A DNA stretch of 33,252 bases, from positions 1 through 33,252 of the forward strand of contig JAFLCQ010000009.1 of the NCBI GenBank assembly GCA_017302815.1, in the 5' to 3' direction. The DNA comes from Planctomycetota bacterium (GTDB lineage: Bacteria > Planctomycetota > UBA11346). The notes beneath the pieces are model-generated. The model ran no database searches and had not been told where the DNA came from. It worked only from the letters and a program-made list of their open reading frames with translations. The position numbers and the translations under genes are program-made. Shown here one piece after another: positions 32,722 to 33,252 of this stretch (within the stretch, counting starts at the first letter, position 1; each line of letters opens with the position of its first letter).

Positions 32722-33252
32722 GCCAGCAACCGCCGCTCGCCGGTCAGGCTACGCACGTGGGTCGCGTCCTGGGTCACCTCCAGGCAGCCGAGGTAGGCGC
32801 CGGCGGCATCGCGCATAGCGAAGTACTGGATGTGCACGAACCTGGCCTTGAAGTCGATCCAGAACTCGGCCTTGGACTGCCGCCCGCTGCGGAAGTCGTG
32901 CAGGATGCGATCGACGATGTCGACACTCTTGGGCGGATGGCAATGCTGCACCAGGCGTCCGATGATCACCGGGGTGCGGGCGAAGACGCGGTTGGGGCCT
33001 TCACTGAAGAACCGCACGCGGTCCTCATGGTCGACAAAGGTGATGTCGACCGGCAGATACCGGAACATGGTCACGAGTTGTTGAGCGGTGAGCACGCCGG
33101 TGGAGAGGTCGACACCGGCACCAACTGGGAGAGATGCTCCGTCGGGGCCGGGGACCGCGGTAGGCGGTTTCCAGCCCTGGCGCGGTTCGACTAGGCACCA
33201 GCCGTATTGCGGGCTATCAGCGTGGATGCACGCCCAATCATCGGCCGTGAAC
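32712..33252 (-). CDS. PAS-containing, DUF438-type protein (C-terminal part)
   Basis: The frame is open from the window end down to the stop at 32712. The PAS domain contains MFRYLPVDITFVDHEDRVRFFS and IQYFAMRDAAGAYLGCLEV. Upstream of it, a WACIHADSPQYGWCLVEP segment and a Pro-rich linker are visible, as in DUF438-hemerythrin-PAS proteins. A hemerythrin domain would lie beyond the window. Such proteins are thought to sense redox or NO. GTG at 33095 is an internal codon, not the start. The last ten bases overlap hugZ. Confidence 0.75.
   Translation of the reverse strand, partial: FTADDWACIHADSPQYGWCLVEPRQGWKPPTAVPGPDGASLPVGAGVDLSTGVLTAQQLVTMFRYLPVDITFVDHEDRVRFFSEGPNRVFARTPVIIGRLVQHCHPPKSVDIVDRILHDFRSGRQSKAEFWIDFKARFVHIQYFAMRDAAGAYLGCLEVTQDATHVRSLTGERRLLAYD

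Noticed and set aside
1-33252. Mobile elements, CRISPR arrays, tRNA or rRNA genes
   Set aside because: No transposase, integrase, regularly spaced repeats, cloverleaf or rRNA-like sequence was recognised by eye; a tRNAscan or Infernal run would settle it.

Overview
The window is GC-rich, densely packed bacterial DNA. A TonB-dependent receptor, an outer-membrane-type lipoprotein and Tat/Sec-type periplasmic proteins point to a Gram-negative (diderm) organism. Respiratory nitrate reductase, a quinol nitric oxide reductase and oxygen-independent heme breakdown suggest a facultative anaerobe. Iron control appears to use a DtxR/MntR-type repressor. I cannot assign a genus or phylum from the sequence. 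No rRNA, tRNA, CRISPR array, insertion sequence or phage gene was seen.

Region 1 (1-5.1 kb) handles nitric oxide. The 5' part of norR (minus strand) is divergent from an operon of a hemerythrin protein, a shrunken RIC-like protein, single-subunit NO reductase and a radical SAM/SPASM protein. A sigma-54-like -24/-12 element lies between the two units. Region 2 (5.1-10.1 kb, minus strand) holds four consecutive hemerythrin-fold genes, one of them a RIC homologue without its Cys-Cys motif. An Rrf2 regulator and a chemotaxis receptor broken by one missing base follow. A NorR-type site (GTCA-N3-TGAC) sits upstream of this operon.

Region 3 (10.1-20.8 kb, plus strand) holds a second Rrf2 regulator, a structured 500-bp non-coding stretch, and the nitrate operon. 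The first nar gene is the most unusual object in the window: one reading frame joins an Rrf2 DNA-binding domain, a transmembrane helix, a diheme cytochrome c (NarC-like) and a second transmembrane helix. narG, narH, narJ, narI, narK and mobB follow. Next comes a canonical RIC gene (21 kb) behind a well-formed DNR/FNR-type promoter.

Region 4 (21.8-32.7 kb) is an iron/heme region. A DtxR-family repressor (minus) is divergent from a long operon: a small ORF, an unknown protein, a lipoprotein, a TonB receptor, HutW/ChuW, HmuS, HmuT, HmuU, HmuV, an SDR-type reductase and HugZ. Most genes overlap by a few bases. The end of a PAS-containing (DUF438-type) protein overlaps hugZ tail to tail.

Together the genes describe a cell that respires nitrate, senses and removes the resulting NO, repairs NO-damaged iron centres, and scavenges heme iron with or without oxygen. 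Hemerythrin and Rrf2 proteins are unusually numerous: seven hemerythrin-fold genes and three Rrf2 domains within about 21 kb.
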